NCBI RefSeq assembly: GCF_010104355.1
Contig: NZ_CP044972.1
Coordinates: 3,720,001-3,784,000 of the forward strand
Direction of reading: 5' to 3'
Origin: Hydrogenophaga sp. PBL-H3
GTDB taxonomy: Bacteria > Pseudomonadota > Gammaproteobacteria > Burkholderiales > Burkholderiaceae_C
DNA: 64,000 bases
Shown here: in pieces, positions 9,816 through 17,964 of the stretch
Numbering within the stretch: position 1 is the stretch's first letter
Layout of the letters: every line of letters starts with the position of its first letter
The notes under the pieces: model-generated
The model's database searches: none
Seen by the model: only the letters and a program-made list of their open reading frames with translations
Told to the model about the DNA's origin: nothing
Program-made: the position numbers and the translations under genes

Positions 9816-10211
9816 ATGCTGACCAATGCATCCGTCACGACCATGCTGCCTGTCATCGACATGGCACGCGCCCGCGCTTTCTACGAGGGCTCGCTGGGTC
9901 TGCAACCCGGCGGCTTCAAGCCCGACGGCAAGTTTGTCTACGCGGTGGGAGGCAGCACCCTGGCGCTGTTTCCCAAGCCTGAAGGAACCAAGGCCGACCA
10001 CACCGCGATCAGCTTCCAGGTGACCAACATCGACGCCAGCATCGCAGAGCTCCAGCGCAAGGGTGTGGTCTTCGAGAACTACGACTTCCCGGGATTGAAG
10101 ACGATCGATCACGTGTGCGTGCTGGGCTCGGAAAAGGCCGCCTGGTTCAAGGACACCGAGGGCAACTACCTCTGCCTTCACGAAGACCTGCCACCGGGCA
10201 CGACCACCTGA
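9816..10211 (+). CDS. VOC (glyoxalase/bleomycin-resistance fold) family protein
   Basis: A 131-residue single-domain protein with the paired beta-alpha-beta-beta-beta units of the vicinal oxygen chelate fold (MLPVIDMARARAFYEGSLGL, later GLKTIDHVCVLGSEKAAWFKDTEGNYLCL). Members are metal-dependent lyases, dioxygenases or binding proteins; reaction unknown here. The ATG at 9816 follows GAAAGGA (9803-9809) with good spacing and is preferred over a TTG six bases earlier. It stands alone between a permease and a convergent MFS gene. Confidence 0.87.
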   Translation: MLTNASVTTMLPVIDMARARAFYEGSLGLQPGGFKPDGKFVYAVGGSTLALFPKPEGTKADHTAISFQVTNIDASIAELQRKGVVFENYDFPGLKTIDHVCVLGSEKAAWFKDTEGNYLCLHEDLPPGTTT

Positions 10212-10229
10212 TGCCCGGCGGGTGCGTCC

Positions 10230-11810
10230 TCACCGCTCGGCGATGTAGTGCGACATGGTCGCGCTCTCACCCTCGGCGAGGAATGCACGGATCTCGGTCT
10301 CCAGTGCGTGGTCGGCCACGGTGGCGCGGGCGCGCTGGTGCAGGTAGTCGGCCCACGAGTCCACGATGAATCGCTCCACATAGCGCGAAGGTTCGCCCAG
10401 GTCCCGGTAGACGCGCCAGAAGCTCGCGCCGTCGCGACGGCGCGGGTCCTTCATGCGGCTGATGGTGTCGAGAAAGGCCTGATCAACGCCGGACTGGATG
10501 CGGTAGCCCACCTCCACCGCCACCGGTCCGGCCGCCGGGCTGGGCTCGTCCACCACGAAGAGTTCGTCCCAGGGCGTGCCCTGCGTCACCTCGTGCAGCG
10601 CGCCCATGCGCAGCGGAAACGGGCGCACCAGCAACAAGCCCGCGGCCATGACCACGCCCGCGGCCACCAGCGCGGCGGTGAGCCCGGCGATGTCGGACAC
10701 CGCCCCCCAGAAGGCCGAGCCGATGGCGAACGCACCCAGCGCGGAGACGATGTGCAGCGCCACCGCACGCGAGCGCACCCAGGGCGGCGCGCTGGCCTGG
10801 GTGGCGGTGTTGAAGGTGGACATGGTGGCCATCCAGGCAGCACCGCCAAAGGCCATGGCAACGTAGACCACCCAGGGCACTCGCACCCACGCGGCCAGCA
10901 GCATGACCACGGCGAACACCACGCAGCTGATGGAGACGATCACGTCCAGCGCGAACCGCGCGCGCAACCGGCCAATCACCAGGCCCGAGGCCACCGCGCC
11001 GGTGCCCAGGCAACCCATGAGCAGACCAAAACCCTCGGCGCCGGTGCCCAGCTGGCGCTGCGCGATCACGGGCAGCAGCGCCCACAGCGCCGAGCCGGCC
11101 GCGCTGAACGCCATCACCCGCACCAGTTGCGCCAGGATGATGCGCGAGTGCCAGGCAAAGCGCAGGCCGCTCAGCGTGCCGCCCCACAGCCGCTCGGGCG
11201 GCAGACTGGACGGTGGGTGCGCCCGCGGCGGCCAGCGCCGGATCGACTCCCACATCACCAGCGTGGTGAACACGGTGACCACGAACACCCAGCCCGCGCC
11301 CAGCCGCGCAAACAGCAGACCAGCCAGCGTGGGGCCGATGGCGCGCGCCGCGTTGTAGGCGATGCCGATGGCGGTGATGGCCTGCGGCCATTCGTCTCGC
11401 GGCACCGGATCGACCACCGAGGAATTCCAGGCCGGCGTGAGCACCGCTGTGCAACAACCGCACACGAACACCAGAAACAACACCGACCCCGGCCCGCCCC
11501 AACCGGCCAGCACGAGCGCAGCCAGCAAGGCACAGGCCGCCACCTGCGCACTCAACGCGCCCGAGATCAGGCGACGGCGGTCGGTGGTGTCGGCCAGCAC
11601 ACCCGCGGGCAAGGCCAGCAGGAACATGGGCAGGAACACCGCCGTCTGCACCAGCGCGGCGAGAAACGACGAACCGGTGAGCTCCACCATGAGCCAGGCA
11701 GCCGCCATGGTCTGCATGCCGGCGCCGATGAAGAAAACCGCTCCGCAAATCCACAGGCCCCGAAAGGCGGGTTGGCGCAGGGGGCTCCAGATCGAGGGGG
11801 AGGTGGTCAT
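10230..11810 (-). CDS. MFS transporter of the MFS_3 (EntS-like) type with C-terminal soluble domain
   Basis: The 526-residue protein has twelve hydrophobic segments in its first ~410 residues, with the MFS loop motif GVLADTTDRRRL between helices 2 and 3. The last ~115 residues are soluble and resemble the small alpha/beta domain often fused to MFS_3 exporters (SFWRVYRDLGEPSRYVERFIVDSW). Relatives export siderophores or small toxic compounds; the substrate here is unknown. It is monocistronic, converging on the VOC gene. Confidence 0.85.
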   Translation of the reverse strand: MTTSPSIWSPLRQPAFRGLWICGAVFFIGAGMQTMAAAWLMVELTGSSFLAALVQTAVFLPMFLLALPAGVLADTTDRRRLISGALSAQVAACALLAALVLAGWGGPGSVLFLVFVCGCCTAVLTPAWNSSVVDPVPRDEWPQAITAIGIAYNAARAIGPTLAGLLFARLGAGWVFVVTVFTTLVMWESIRRWPPRAHPPSSLPPERLWGGTLSGLRFAWHSRIILAQLVRVMAFSAAGSALWALLPVIAQRQLGTGAEGFGLLMGCLGTGAVASGLVIGRLRARFALDVIVSISCVVFAVVMLLAAWVRVPWVVYVAMAFGGAAWMATMSTFNTATQASAPPWVRSRAVALHIVSALGAFAIGSAFWGAVSDIAGLTAALVAAGVVMAAGLLLVRPFPLRMGALHEVTQGTPWDELFVVDEPSPAAGPVAVEVGYRIQSGVDQAFLDTISRMKDPRRRDGASFWRVYRDLGEPSRYVERFIVDSWADYLHQRARATVADHALETEIRAFLAEGESATMSHYIAER

Positions 11811-11928
11811 GGGACATTATTCCGCACGCTGCCCGGGCACAGCCCCCAACGCCCGGCACCTCCCAATGCCGCCATGAATCCAGTCATGCCTTGGCGTTTC
11901 CGCGCGAAGCGAAATCCATTTGAACCAA

Positions 11929-11958
11929 AAAAATGGCGGCCCTGGGGCCGCCATTTTT
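11929..11958 (-). terminator. Rho-independent terminator downstream of the PEP-CTERM gene
   Basis: Perfect 13-bp inverted repeat: AAAAATGGCGGCC (11929-11941) and GGCCGCCATTTTT (11946-11958), 4-nt loop, flanked by A- and T-runs. It lies 17 bp past the minus-strand PEP-CTERM stop codon. The A/T tails on both sides could make it work in either direction. Confidence 0.85.
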
Positions 11959-11975
11959 CGATCCAACCGACCGCC

Positions 11976-12743
11976 TCAGCGGTGGGTGCGTTGGCGACGG
12001 AATGCGCCCCACCCAAACAATGCGACACCCAGCAAGGCCAACGTGCCGGGTTCCGGAATTTCAGACAGTGCGGCGAGGGAGGGCGCTGCCGCAACAAGAA
12101 CCAGATCGCCGTCGGGCTTCATGCCGAAATCATCGCTGGGCAACAGCGGGAGGGCAGCGACGTCCTCAAAGATGTCATTTTCAGGAGCGCCGCTGGCGAT
12201 TTCCTCCGGTGCAAGAACCTGGGGGCCGACACCGCCGGGCAAAGACGGGGCGTCCGCATCACGGGCCAGCGACACGATCTCATCGGGGGCAATCGCCTCG
12301 ACCAGCGGAACACCGGAGCCAGCCGGGTTGTTGCCGAGGCCGCCAGTGCCCGGACCAGCCACCACGAGCCCGCTGGCCGCAGGGATGCCGTCCAGGCGGA
12401 TCAAGCCGGAGCCACCTTGCGCGGCGTCCAGGTTGCTGGACATCCCTGCCGCCACCACCCCGGCATACACATTCGCGACACCAGCGGCGTTTTCGTCGGC
12501 GACAGAGAGCAATCCTCCCAGGTCCAGATCTGAAACTGCGAGCCCGACGGATTCGCCCAGCGCTTCTGCACCCCAAACAACTTTCAGATCCAGCGTGACC
12601 TGCTTCACCAGCGCCTGGACGGTGGGAAACGCCTCGATCAACTTCAACGCCTGTGCCTTGATGGAAGGCACCGACAGCGCTGCGACCGACAAGGTCACAG
12701 CCGACAGGACCGCGCCCGAAGCTGCTTTGAAAAGAATGTTCAC
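11976..12743 (-). CDS. PEP-CTERM sorting domain protein
   Basis: The product of about 255 residues has an N-terminal signal peptide (KAASGAVLSAVTLSVAALS) and ends in a PEP-CTERM sorting tail: PEP-G motif, membrane helix (TLALLGVALFGWGAF) and an Arg-rich end (RRQRTHR). Such proteins are cut and anchored or released by an exosortase, usually in exopolysaccharide-linked surface structures. No exosortase is in this window. I chose a GTG at 12743 because GAGGA (12752-12756) precedes it by 8 bp and the signal peptide then starts normally; an ATG at 12797 would add 18 residues. The central part has no recognisable domain. Confidence 0.85.
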   Translation of the reverse strand: MNILFKAASGAVLSAVTLSVAALSVPSIKAQALKLIEAFPTVQALVKQVTLDLKVVWGAEALGESVGLAVSDLDLGGLLSVADENAAGVANVYAGVVAAGMSSNLDAAQGGSGLIRLDGIPAASGLVVAGPGTGGLGNNPAGSGVPLVEAIAPDEIVSLARDADAPSLPGGVGPQVLAPEEIASGAPENDIFEDVAALPLLPSDDFGMKPDGDLVLVAAAPSLAALSEIPEPGTLALLGVALFGWGAFRRQRTHR

Positions 12744-12811
12744 GTGAGATGTCCTCAAAGTCCAATTGAGGCCGCTCTGGAAATCAGAGGAAACCAACTG
12801 CAGACACGTAG

Positions 12812-12827
12812 CGCACGTTGCGTGCCA
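12812..12827 (-). promoter_or_regulatory. putative sigma-54 (-24/-12) promoter of the PEP-CTERM gene
   Basis: On the minus strand the sequence reads TGGCACG-CAAC-GTGCG, matching the sigma-54 consensus TGGCACG-N4-TTGC with one change in the -12 element. The GG and GC dinucleotides have the required spacing. It lies about 69 bp upstream of the chosen GTG. RpoN control of PEP-CTERM genes is known in exosortase-bearing betaproteobacteria; its use here is inference. Confidence 0.6.
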
Positions 12828-12892
12828 GCGAACTATTTCTTCTATGTACGAACCAGTTGCGAATTCAAGGCACTTTGAAACGGAAGAAACAA

Positions 12893-12925
12893 CCGGTAAG
12901 TGTCAAGTTTTCCGACACTTACCGG
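12893..12925. promoter_or_regulatory. perfect 12-bp dyad upstream of the sigma-54-like promoter
   Basis: CCGGTAAGTGTC (12893-12904) and GACACTTACCGG (12914-12925) form a perfect inverted repeat with a 9-nt spacer. Its centre is about 108 bp upstream of the predicted PEP-CTERM start site, the usual distance for an enhancer-binding protein. It also lies 19 bp past the stop of the response regulator gene, so a role as a transcription terminator hairpin is the main alternative, though the following T-run is poor. Confidence 0.6.
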
Positions 12926-12943
12926 GCCACCCGAGCCGGATAT

Positions 12944-13573
12944 TCACACGATGCCGTTGCGGATCGCATACACCGTGAGTTCGGCGTTGTTGGCCAGGTG
13001 CAGCTTTTCCAGCACGCGGGCCCGGTACACGCTCACGGTCTTGGGGCTGAGCATGAGTTCTTCGGCGATGTCCGAGAGCTTCTTGCCCGACGCGATCTTC
13101 TGCAGGGTCTGCAATTCGCGCTCGGACAGGCTGGCGTGCAGCTCCTCGCTCTCGGGCGCGTGCAGGTTGTCCACCAGCATCTGCGCCACGTCGGCGGTCA
13201 CGTATTTGCGGCCCTGCATCACGGTGCGGATGGCGGCCACCAGCTCGGCCGGTTCACCCGCCTTGTTGAGGTAGCCGCGCGCACCCGCGCGCAGGCAGCG
13301 GATGGCGTACTGGTCTTCCGGGTACATGGAGACCACCAGCGCCTTCACGGTGGAGCCCTCTTCCTTCAAGGCCGCCAGCACCTCCAGCCCACCGCGTCCG
13401 GGCATGTTGAGGTCGAGCACGAGCACGTCGCACTCGGTCTTGCGCATGGCTTCGCGCAGTTCGGGGTAGCTGCCGGCTTCGCCCACCACCTGGATGTCGG
13501 TGGCCTCCGAGATGGTGTCGCGGATGCCGCGTCTCACCACCGCGTGGTCGTCACACAAAATCACCTTGATCAT
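12944..13573 (-). CDS. NarL/FixJ-family response regulator
   Basis: The 209-residue protein has a receiver domain with the acidic pocket (CDDH) and phosphoacceptor D54 (VLDLNMPG), then a LuxR-type helix-turn-helix near residues 145-205 (LSERELQTLQKIASGKKLSDIAEELMLSPKTV in parts). It is a DNA-binding output protein. Its ATG overlaps the 3' end of the kinase gene by 23 bp and has GAGGA upstream, so the pair is co-translated and almost certainly partners. Target genes are unknown. Confidence 0.94.
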   Translation of the reverse strand: MIKVILCDDHAVVRRGIRDTISEATDIQVVGEAGSYPELREAMRKTECDVLVLDLNMPGRGGLEVLAALKEEGSTVKALVVSMYPEDQYAIRCLRAGARGYLNKAGEPAELVAAIRTVMQGRKYVTADVAQMLVDNLHAPESEELHASLSERELQTLQKIASGKKLSDIAEELMLSPKTVSVYRARVLEKLHLANNAELTVYAIRNGIV

Positions 13574-14690
13574 GGGCTTCCTCTGTGGCTTTCGCCGCGT
13601 TGTCCGGGGTTTGGGGTGATGTCAGGGGCACCGACAGAATGACCGACGTGCCTTTGCTGGAAGAGCTCACGTCGAGCCAGCCGTCGACCTTGGCGGCGCG
13701 CTCGCGCAGGCCGAGAAGCCCGAACGACTTGGTCTTGCGCAAGGCCTCCGGGCCCATGCCCTGGCCGTTGTCGGTGACCTCCAGGGTCAACACGCCTTCG
13801 CCGTCGCTCAGATCGATCTCGACCGCAGTGGCCTTGGTGTGCTTGGCGATGTTGGTGAGGGCTTCCTGAGCGGTGCGGTACGCCACGAGTTGCACATCCA
13901 TCGGGACATCGATCTGGTCGGACGATCGGCGGATGGTGACCCGCAGGCCGCTGCGGCGCTCGAAGCCGCCAGCCAGCCACTGCACCGCGGCCACCAGGCC
14001 CTGGTCGAGGATGGGCGGGCGCAGGTTCATCATGATGCGCTGGCTCGCACCCAGGGCGTGCTGGAGCATTTCCATGGCGGTGCTCACATGCTTGAGCACC
14101 TCGGGGGCGGTTTCACGCCGGCCCACCCAGGCCAGGTCGAGCTTCACAGCCGCCAGTGCACCGCCGATGTCGTCGTGGATCTCGCGCGCGATGTTGGCGC
14201 GCTCTTGTTCGATGCTGGTCTGCAGGTGCTCGGCCAGCTCGGCCAGGCGCTGGCGCGATTCGGCCAGCTCGGCGGCCGCGCGCGCTCGCTCGCGCCGTGT
14301 CTCGGAAACCTCGATCGCCCGCTCGATCACATGCGAGAGGCGGTGCATGCTGTCTTTGAGCAAATAGTCGCTCACGCCACGGTGCATGGCGTCCACCGCC
14401 GCCGTCTCGCCAATGGCGCCCGAGAGGATGACGAAGGGAATCTCGATGCCCAATTCGCGCACCACGTCCCAGGCGTCCATGCCGGTGAAGCCGGGCAGGT
14501 GGTAGTCGGCCAGCACCACGTCGAAACGCCCGCTGAGCAGTTCGCGCCTGAAGTCGTCCATGGTGTCGACCAGCACCACTTCGCTGGGCAGCTTGCTGCG
14601 CTGCAGGGCGAACTTCACCAGCGCATGGTCCACGCGCGAATCCTCCAGATGCAGGATGTGAACCGGTGGTTTATCGAGGTTCTCGGACAT
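13551..14690 (-). CDS. receiver-HisKA_3 sensor histidine kinase
   Basis: The 379-residue protein begins with a receiver domain (D62 in VLADYHLPG), continues through a coiled linker, then a HisKA_3 dimerisation domain with the motif REIHDDIGGALAAVK and a GHKL ATPase domain (VTDNGQGMG, FGLLGLRERAAKV). It has no membrane segment, so it is cytosolic and takes its input by phosphotransfer or another protein. Kinases of this build pair with NarL regulators, as here. I chose the ATG at 14690; the longer frame would run into the cheZ promoter region. Confidence 0.92.
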   Translation of the reverse strand: MSENLDKPPVHILHLEDSRVDHALVKFALQRSKLPSEVVLVDTMDDFRRELLSGRFDVVLADYHLPGFTGMDAWDVVRELGIEIPFVILSGAIGETAAVDAMHRGVSDYLLKDSMHRLSHVIERAIEVSETRRERARAAAELAESRQRLAELAEHLQTSIEQERANIAREIHDDIGGALAAVKLDLAWVGRRETAPEVLKHVSTAMEMLQHALGASQRIMMNLRPPILDQGLVAAVQWLAGGFERRSGLRVTIRRSSDQIDVPMDVQLVAYRTAQEALTNIAKHTKATAVEIDLSDGEGVLTLEVTDNGQGMGPEALRKTKSFGLLGLRERAAKVDGWLDVSSSSKGTSVILSVPLTSPQTPDNAAKATEEAHDQGDFV

Positions 14691-14777
14691 GCCTGGTGGA
14701 ATGTTGCGGTGGTGTCGGAATCGGCCGGGGTTCTCCGGTGGCTGGCGACAGCGAAGGGACAACCCGGGAAATGGTGC

Positions 14778-14804
14778 TGAATTTGGGCGGTTATCTGCCG
14801 ATAC
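14778..14804 (+). promoter_or_regulatory. putative sigma-28 (FliA) promoter of the chemotaxis cluster
   Basis: TGAATTTG (14778-14785), 11-bp spacer, GCCGATAC (14797-14804). The -10 element matches the FliA consensus GCCGATAA in seven of eight positions; the -35 element is weaker. It is about 68 bp upstream of the cheZ-like start. Confidence 0.7.
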
Positions 14805-14871
14805 AGCTTCTTACAGACCTTGAAAATTGTACTGCCCCCCCTATTCCGTTCCGCCCTACCCGAGCAACAAC

Positions 14872-15315
14872 ATGGACCACCTGACGATGCAGCATCCCCC
14901 GCCGTGCGTCTCCCTGCCCGTGAATCTGGTGGCCAACCTCCAGGACTCGCTGCTCATGGCCGTGACCGACCTGCAGCGCCTGGAAGGCCTGCTCGACCAC
15001 GCCACCGCCAATCTGATGGAGCGCTTTGGCACCGCCAACCAGGCCCTGGGCGCCTTGCCCGAAATGCGCCAGGGTGAACTGGGTCCGATCAGGAACAGCC
15101 TGCACCAGGCCGTGACCGAGCTGCAGTTCCACGACATGGCCACCCAGCTGATCGTTCACACCGGCAAGGTGCTGCAGAGCTGCGCCTGGCGCCTGGCCGA
15201 AGAAGCCATGGAGCCCGAAGAGGGCGAGATACCGCTGGGGCTGGACCCGATGCCCGAGCGCCCCAGCCCGGTGACCCAAAGCGAGATGGACGCCGGCTCC
15301 ATCGACCTGTTCTGA
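14872..15315 (+). CDS. cheZ: CheZ-like chemotaxis protein (CheY-P phosphatase)
   Basis: The product of about 147 residues is mostly helical. It carries a DxxxQ phosphatase signature (FHDMATQLI), matching the Asp/Gln pair of CheZ that attacks CheY-P, and ends in an acidic linker plus the short amphipathic tail DAGSIDLF, equivalent to CheZ's CheY-binding C-terminal helix. It is shorter than enterobacterial CheZ (214 residues). The ATG at 14872 is preferred; a TTG at 14827 would extend it. It lies directly upstream of cheY, which supports the role. Confidence 0.8.
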   Translation: MDHLTMQHPPPCVSLPVNLVANLQDSLLMAVTDLQRLEGLLDHATANLMERFGTANQALGALPEMRQGELGPIRNSLHQAVTELQFHDMATQLIVHTGKVLQSCAWRLAEEAMEPEEGEIPLGLDPMPERPSPVTQSEMDAGSIDLF

Positions 15316-15333
15316 TTTTCCCGAATCCCCGAT

Positions 15334-15360
15334 TCAAGACCCTTCGGTATCTGCCGATAT
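15334..15360 (+). promoter_or_regulatory. putative sigma-28 promoter upstream of cheY
   Basis: TCAAGACC (15334-15341), 11-bp spacer, GCCGATAT (15353-15360). Near-consensus FliA site 23 bp upstream of the cheY ATG, so cheY and downstream genes may be transcribed independently of the cheZ-like gene. Confidence 0.75.
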
Positions 15361-15383
15361 TTGACCGAAACACGGAGTAAGCC

Positions 15384-15746
15384 ATGCGATCCATTCTTGC
15401 CGTCGACGACTCGGCTTCCATGCGAAAAATGGTGTCGTTCACCCTCACTGGAGCGGGCTACCACGTGGTCGAAGCGGTGGATGGTCAGGACGCCTTCGAG
15501 AAAGCCCAGACCCACAGCATCGATCTGGTGCTCACCGACCAGAACATGCCTGTCATGGACGGACTGAGCCTCACGCGCAAGCTGCGCGAGCACCCCAAAT
15601 TCAAGACCACGCCCATCCTGATCCTGACCACCGAGTCCAGCGACCAGATGAAGCAGGCCGGCCGCAGCGCGGGCGCCACAGGCTGGTTGGTCAAGCCCTT
15701 CGATCCCAGCCGGTTGATCGAAGTGATTCAAAAAGTCATCCGATAA
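15384..15746 (+). CDS. cheY: chemotaxis response regulator CheY
   Basis: A 120-residue stand-alone receiver domain with the acidic pair (VDDS), phosphoacceptor D52 (LTDQNMPVMDG), the conserved Thr (ILTTES) and Lys (VKPFDP). Phospho-CheY binds FliM at the motor. It sits between the CheZ-like gene and cheA, 36 bp upstream of cheA. The sequence is of the cheA-adjacent type rather than an output-domain fusion. No odd residues were seen. Confidence 0.95.
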   Translation: MRSILAVDDSASMRKMVSFTLTGAGYHVVEAVDGQDAFEKAQTHSIDLVLTDQNMPVMDGLSLTRKLREHPKFKTTPILILTTESSDQMKQAGRSAGATGWLVKPFDPSRLIEVIQKVIR

Positions 15747-15782
15747 ACGCGCGCCGCTCTCAAGCAGCCAAGGAGATCCCAC

Positions 15783-17900
15783 ATGGGTGAAATGATGAAC
15801 GAAGGCCAGAGCCTGGCCAACGACATTGACCTGAGCCAGTTCTACCAAATCTTCTTTGAAGAGGCGGGTGAAAACCTGGACCAGATGGAGCAGATGCTGC
15901 TCGCGCTGGACGTGGAGAAGGCCGACGACGAGGAGCTCAACGCGATCTTCCGCTGCGCCCACTCCATCAAGGGGGGCGCTGCCACCTTCGGCTTTGCCGA
16001 CGTGGCCGAACTCACGCACCAGATGGAGTCGCTGCTGGACAAGCTGCGCCGCCACGAACTCAACCCGACCGCCGCCATGGTGGACGTGTTGCTCGAATCC
16101 AGTGACGCGCTGCGCCTGCAGCTCGCCCACCACCAGGGCCGCGGCAACGACACACCTGTCACCAGCAGCCTGGTGGCCCGCATCTATGCGCTGGCCAACG
16201 GCGAAGAGACCGAAGCAGCGGCGCCCGCTCCGGTGCTGGTCGCACCCGTGGTGGTGGAAGCACCCGCTCCCGCCCCGGCCCGCGTGATCAACAAGCCGGT
16301 GGCCAAGGCCACCCGCGAACTCGAAATCCACATCGGCCCGCTGGATAACGTGGCACAAGCCGACGGTGTGGCCGAGCTCTTCCGCGACATCCCCGGCCTG
16401 GGCACCATCGAGCCCCTGCCCTGCGACCAGGCCGACAAGCGCGTTTACCGCGCCACCACCACCTCGTCCGACGCCGACCTGATGGACCTCTTCACCTTCC
16501 ATGTGAGCAAGGAAGAGATTCGCATCATTGACTGCGCGGCGCCCGCCGACGACGCAGCGGTGCACGCCGTGCCGGTCTTGGCCGACGGTCAGGACTTCGG
16601 CTTCTTCGACGGCGCACCCGGCGTGCCCGCCCATGCGGCCGTGGCCTCAACTTCGGCAGTGACCACCGCCACGGACAACACCGCCAAGCCCGCTGCCCCC
16701 AAGCCCGAGGTCCGCGCCGCCGCACCGGCTGCGATGGAGTCGAGCACGCTGCGCGTCTCGGTGAGCAAGGTGGACCAGCTCATCAACCTGGTGGGCGAAC
16801 TCGTCATCACCCAGGCCATGCTGGCGCAGAAAAGCCGCGAGCTCGACGACGGCGCCAACCAGCCGCTGCTGGCCGGCCTGGCCGACCTCGACCGCAACAC
16901 CCGCGACCTGCAGGAAGCGGTGATGTCGATCCGCATGATCCCGATGTCGGTGGTGTTCAACCGCTTCCCGCGCATGCTGCGCGACCTCGCCAGCAAGCTG
17001 GGCAAGAAGGTCGAGCTGGTCACGCAGGGCGAATCGACCGAACTCGACAAGGGCCTGGTGGAGAAGATCACCGATCCGCTGACCCACCTGATCCGCAACA
17101 GCTGCGACCACGGCATTGAAATGCCGGAAGACCGCCGAGCCAAGGGCAAGAGCGAGCACGGCACGATCACCCTGTCGGCCACGCACGAAGGCGGCTCGAT
17201 CCTGATCGAGGTGCGCGACGACGGCAAGGGCCTCTCGCGCGAGAAGCTGCTGACCAAGGCGCGCGAAAAGGGCATCGATGCACCCGACTCGCTCACCGAC
17301 ACCGAGGTCTGGAACCTGATCTTCGCGCCCGGCTTCTCCACCGCAGAGGAAGTGACCGACGTGTCCGGCCGTGGCGTGGGCATGGACGTGGTCAAGAAAA
17401 ACATCACCGCGCTCAACGGCACGGTGGAAATCGATTCGGCCGAAGGCTACGGCATGCGCGTCTCGGTGCGCCTGCCCCTGACACTGGCCATCATGGACGG
17501 CATGTCGGTGCGCGTGAGCGACGAGGTCTACATCCTGCCCCTGTCCAGCGTGATCGAATCGTTCCAGATCAAGCCCACCGACATCAACACCCTCGCGCAA
17601 GGCGCGCAGGTGGTCAAGGTGCGCGACGAATACATGCCGGTGATCGAACTTGAGCGCGTCTTTGACGTGCCGCGCTTCGAGCACAACGGCGCCAGCCCGA
17701 TCATGGTCGTGGTGGAGGCCGACGGCCAGCGCGTGGCGCTGATGGTCGACGAGCTGCTCGGCCAGCAACAGGTGGTGATCAAGAACCTGGAGTCGAACTA
17801 CCGGCGCGTGCCCAATGTGTCGGGCGCCACCATCCTGGGCGACGGCAAGGTCGCACTGATCCTGGACACCTCCAGCCTGGTGCGCCGCTCAAGACACTGA
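15783..17900 (+). CDS. cheA: chemotaxis sensor histidine kinase CheA
   Basis: The 705-residue CheA has a P1 Hpt domain with H60 (CAHSIKGGAATFG), an Ala/Pro linker and P2-like domain (about 175-255), P3 dimerisation, P4 ATPase with the N-box LTHLIRNSCDHGIEMP and the G-boxes VRDDGKGL and GRGVGMDVV, and a C-terminal P5 CheW-like domain. It phosphorylates CheY and CheB in response to receptors. AAGGAG precedes the ATG. No cheW gene follows, so the CheW adaptor must be encoded elsewhere. Confidence 0.98.
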   Translation: MGEMMNEGQSLANDIDLSQFYQIFFEEAGENLDQMEQMLLALDVEKADDEELNAIFRCAHSIKGGAATFGFADVAELTHQMESLLDKLRRHELNPTAAMVDVLLESSDALRLQLAHHQGRGNDTPVTSSLVARIYALANGEETEAAAPAPVLVAPVVVEAPAPAPARVINKPVAKATRELEIHIGPLDNVAQADGVAELFRDIPGLGTIEPLPCDQADKRVYRATTTSSDADLMDLFTFHVSKEEIRIIDCAAPADDAAVHAVPVLADGQDFGFFDGAPGVPAHAAVASTSAVTTATDNTAKPAAPKPEVRAAAPAAMESSTLRVSVSKVDQLINLVGELVITQAMLAQKSRELDDGANQPLLAGLADLDRNTRDLQEAVMSIRMIPMSVVFNRFPRMLRDLASKLGKKVELVTQGESTELDKGLVEKITDPLTHLIRNSCDHGIEMPEDRRAKGKSEHGTITLSATHEGGSILIEVRDDGKGLSREKLLTKAREKGIDAPDSLTDTEVWNLIFAPGFSTAEEVTDVSGRGVGMDVVKKNITALNGTVEIDSAEGYGMRVSVRLPLTLAIMDGMSVRVSDEVYILPLSSVIESFQIKPTDINTLAQGAQVVKVRDEYMPVIELERVFDVPRFEHNGASPIMVVVEADGQRVALMVDELLGQQQVVIKNLESNYRRVPNVSGATILGDGKVALILDTSSLVRRSRH

Positions 17901-17964
17901 GCGGCTCCCGTTCTCTTCCAAGCGCGCCCTGCGCGCTCCCGCCCACCACTGGCCAGGACTCCCG

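Noticed and set aside
8045..9982. Plus-strand frame of 645 codons through fliR and the TauE-type gene
   Set aside because: Runs out of frame over fliR and antisense to the permease; Arg/His-rich with no domain.
10248..12533. Plus-strand open frame of 761 codons across the MFS and PEP-CTERM genes
   Set aside because: His/Arg/Gln-rich and antisense to two clear genes with good motifs; no ribosome site.
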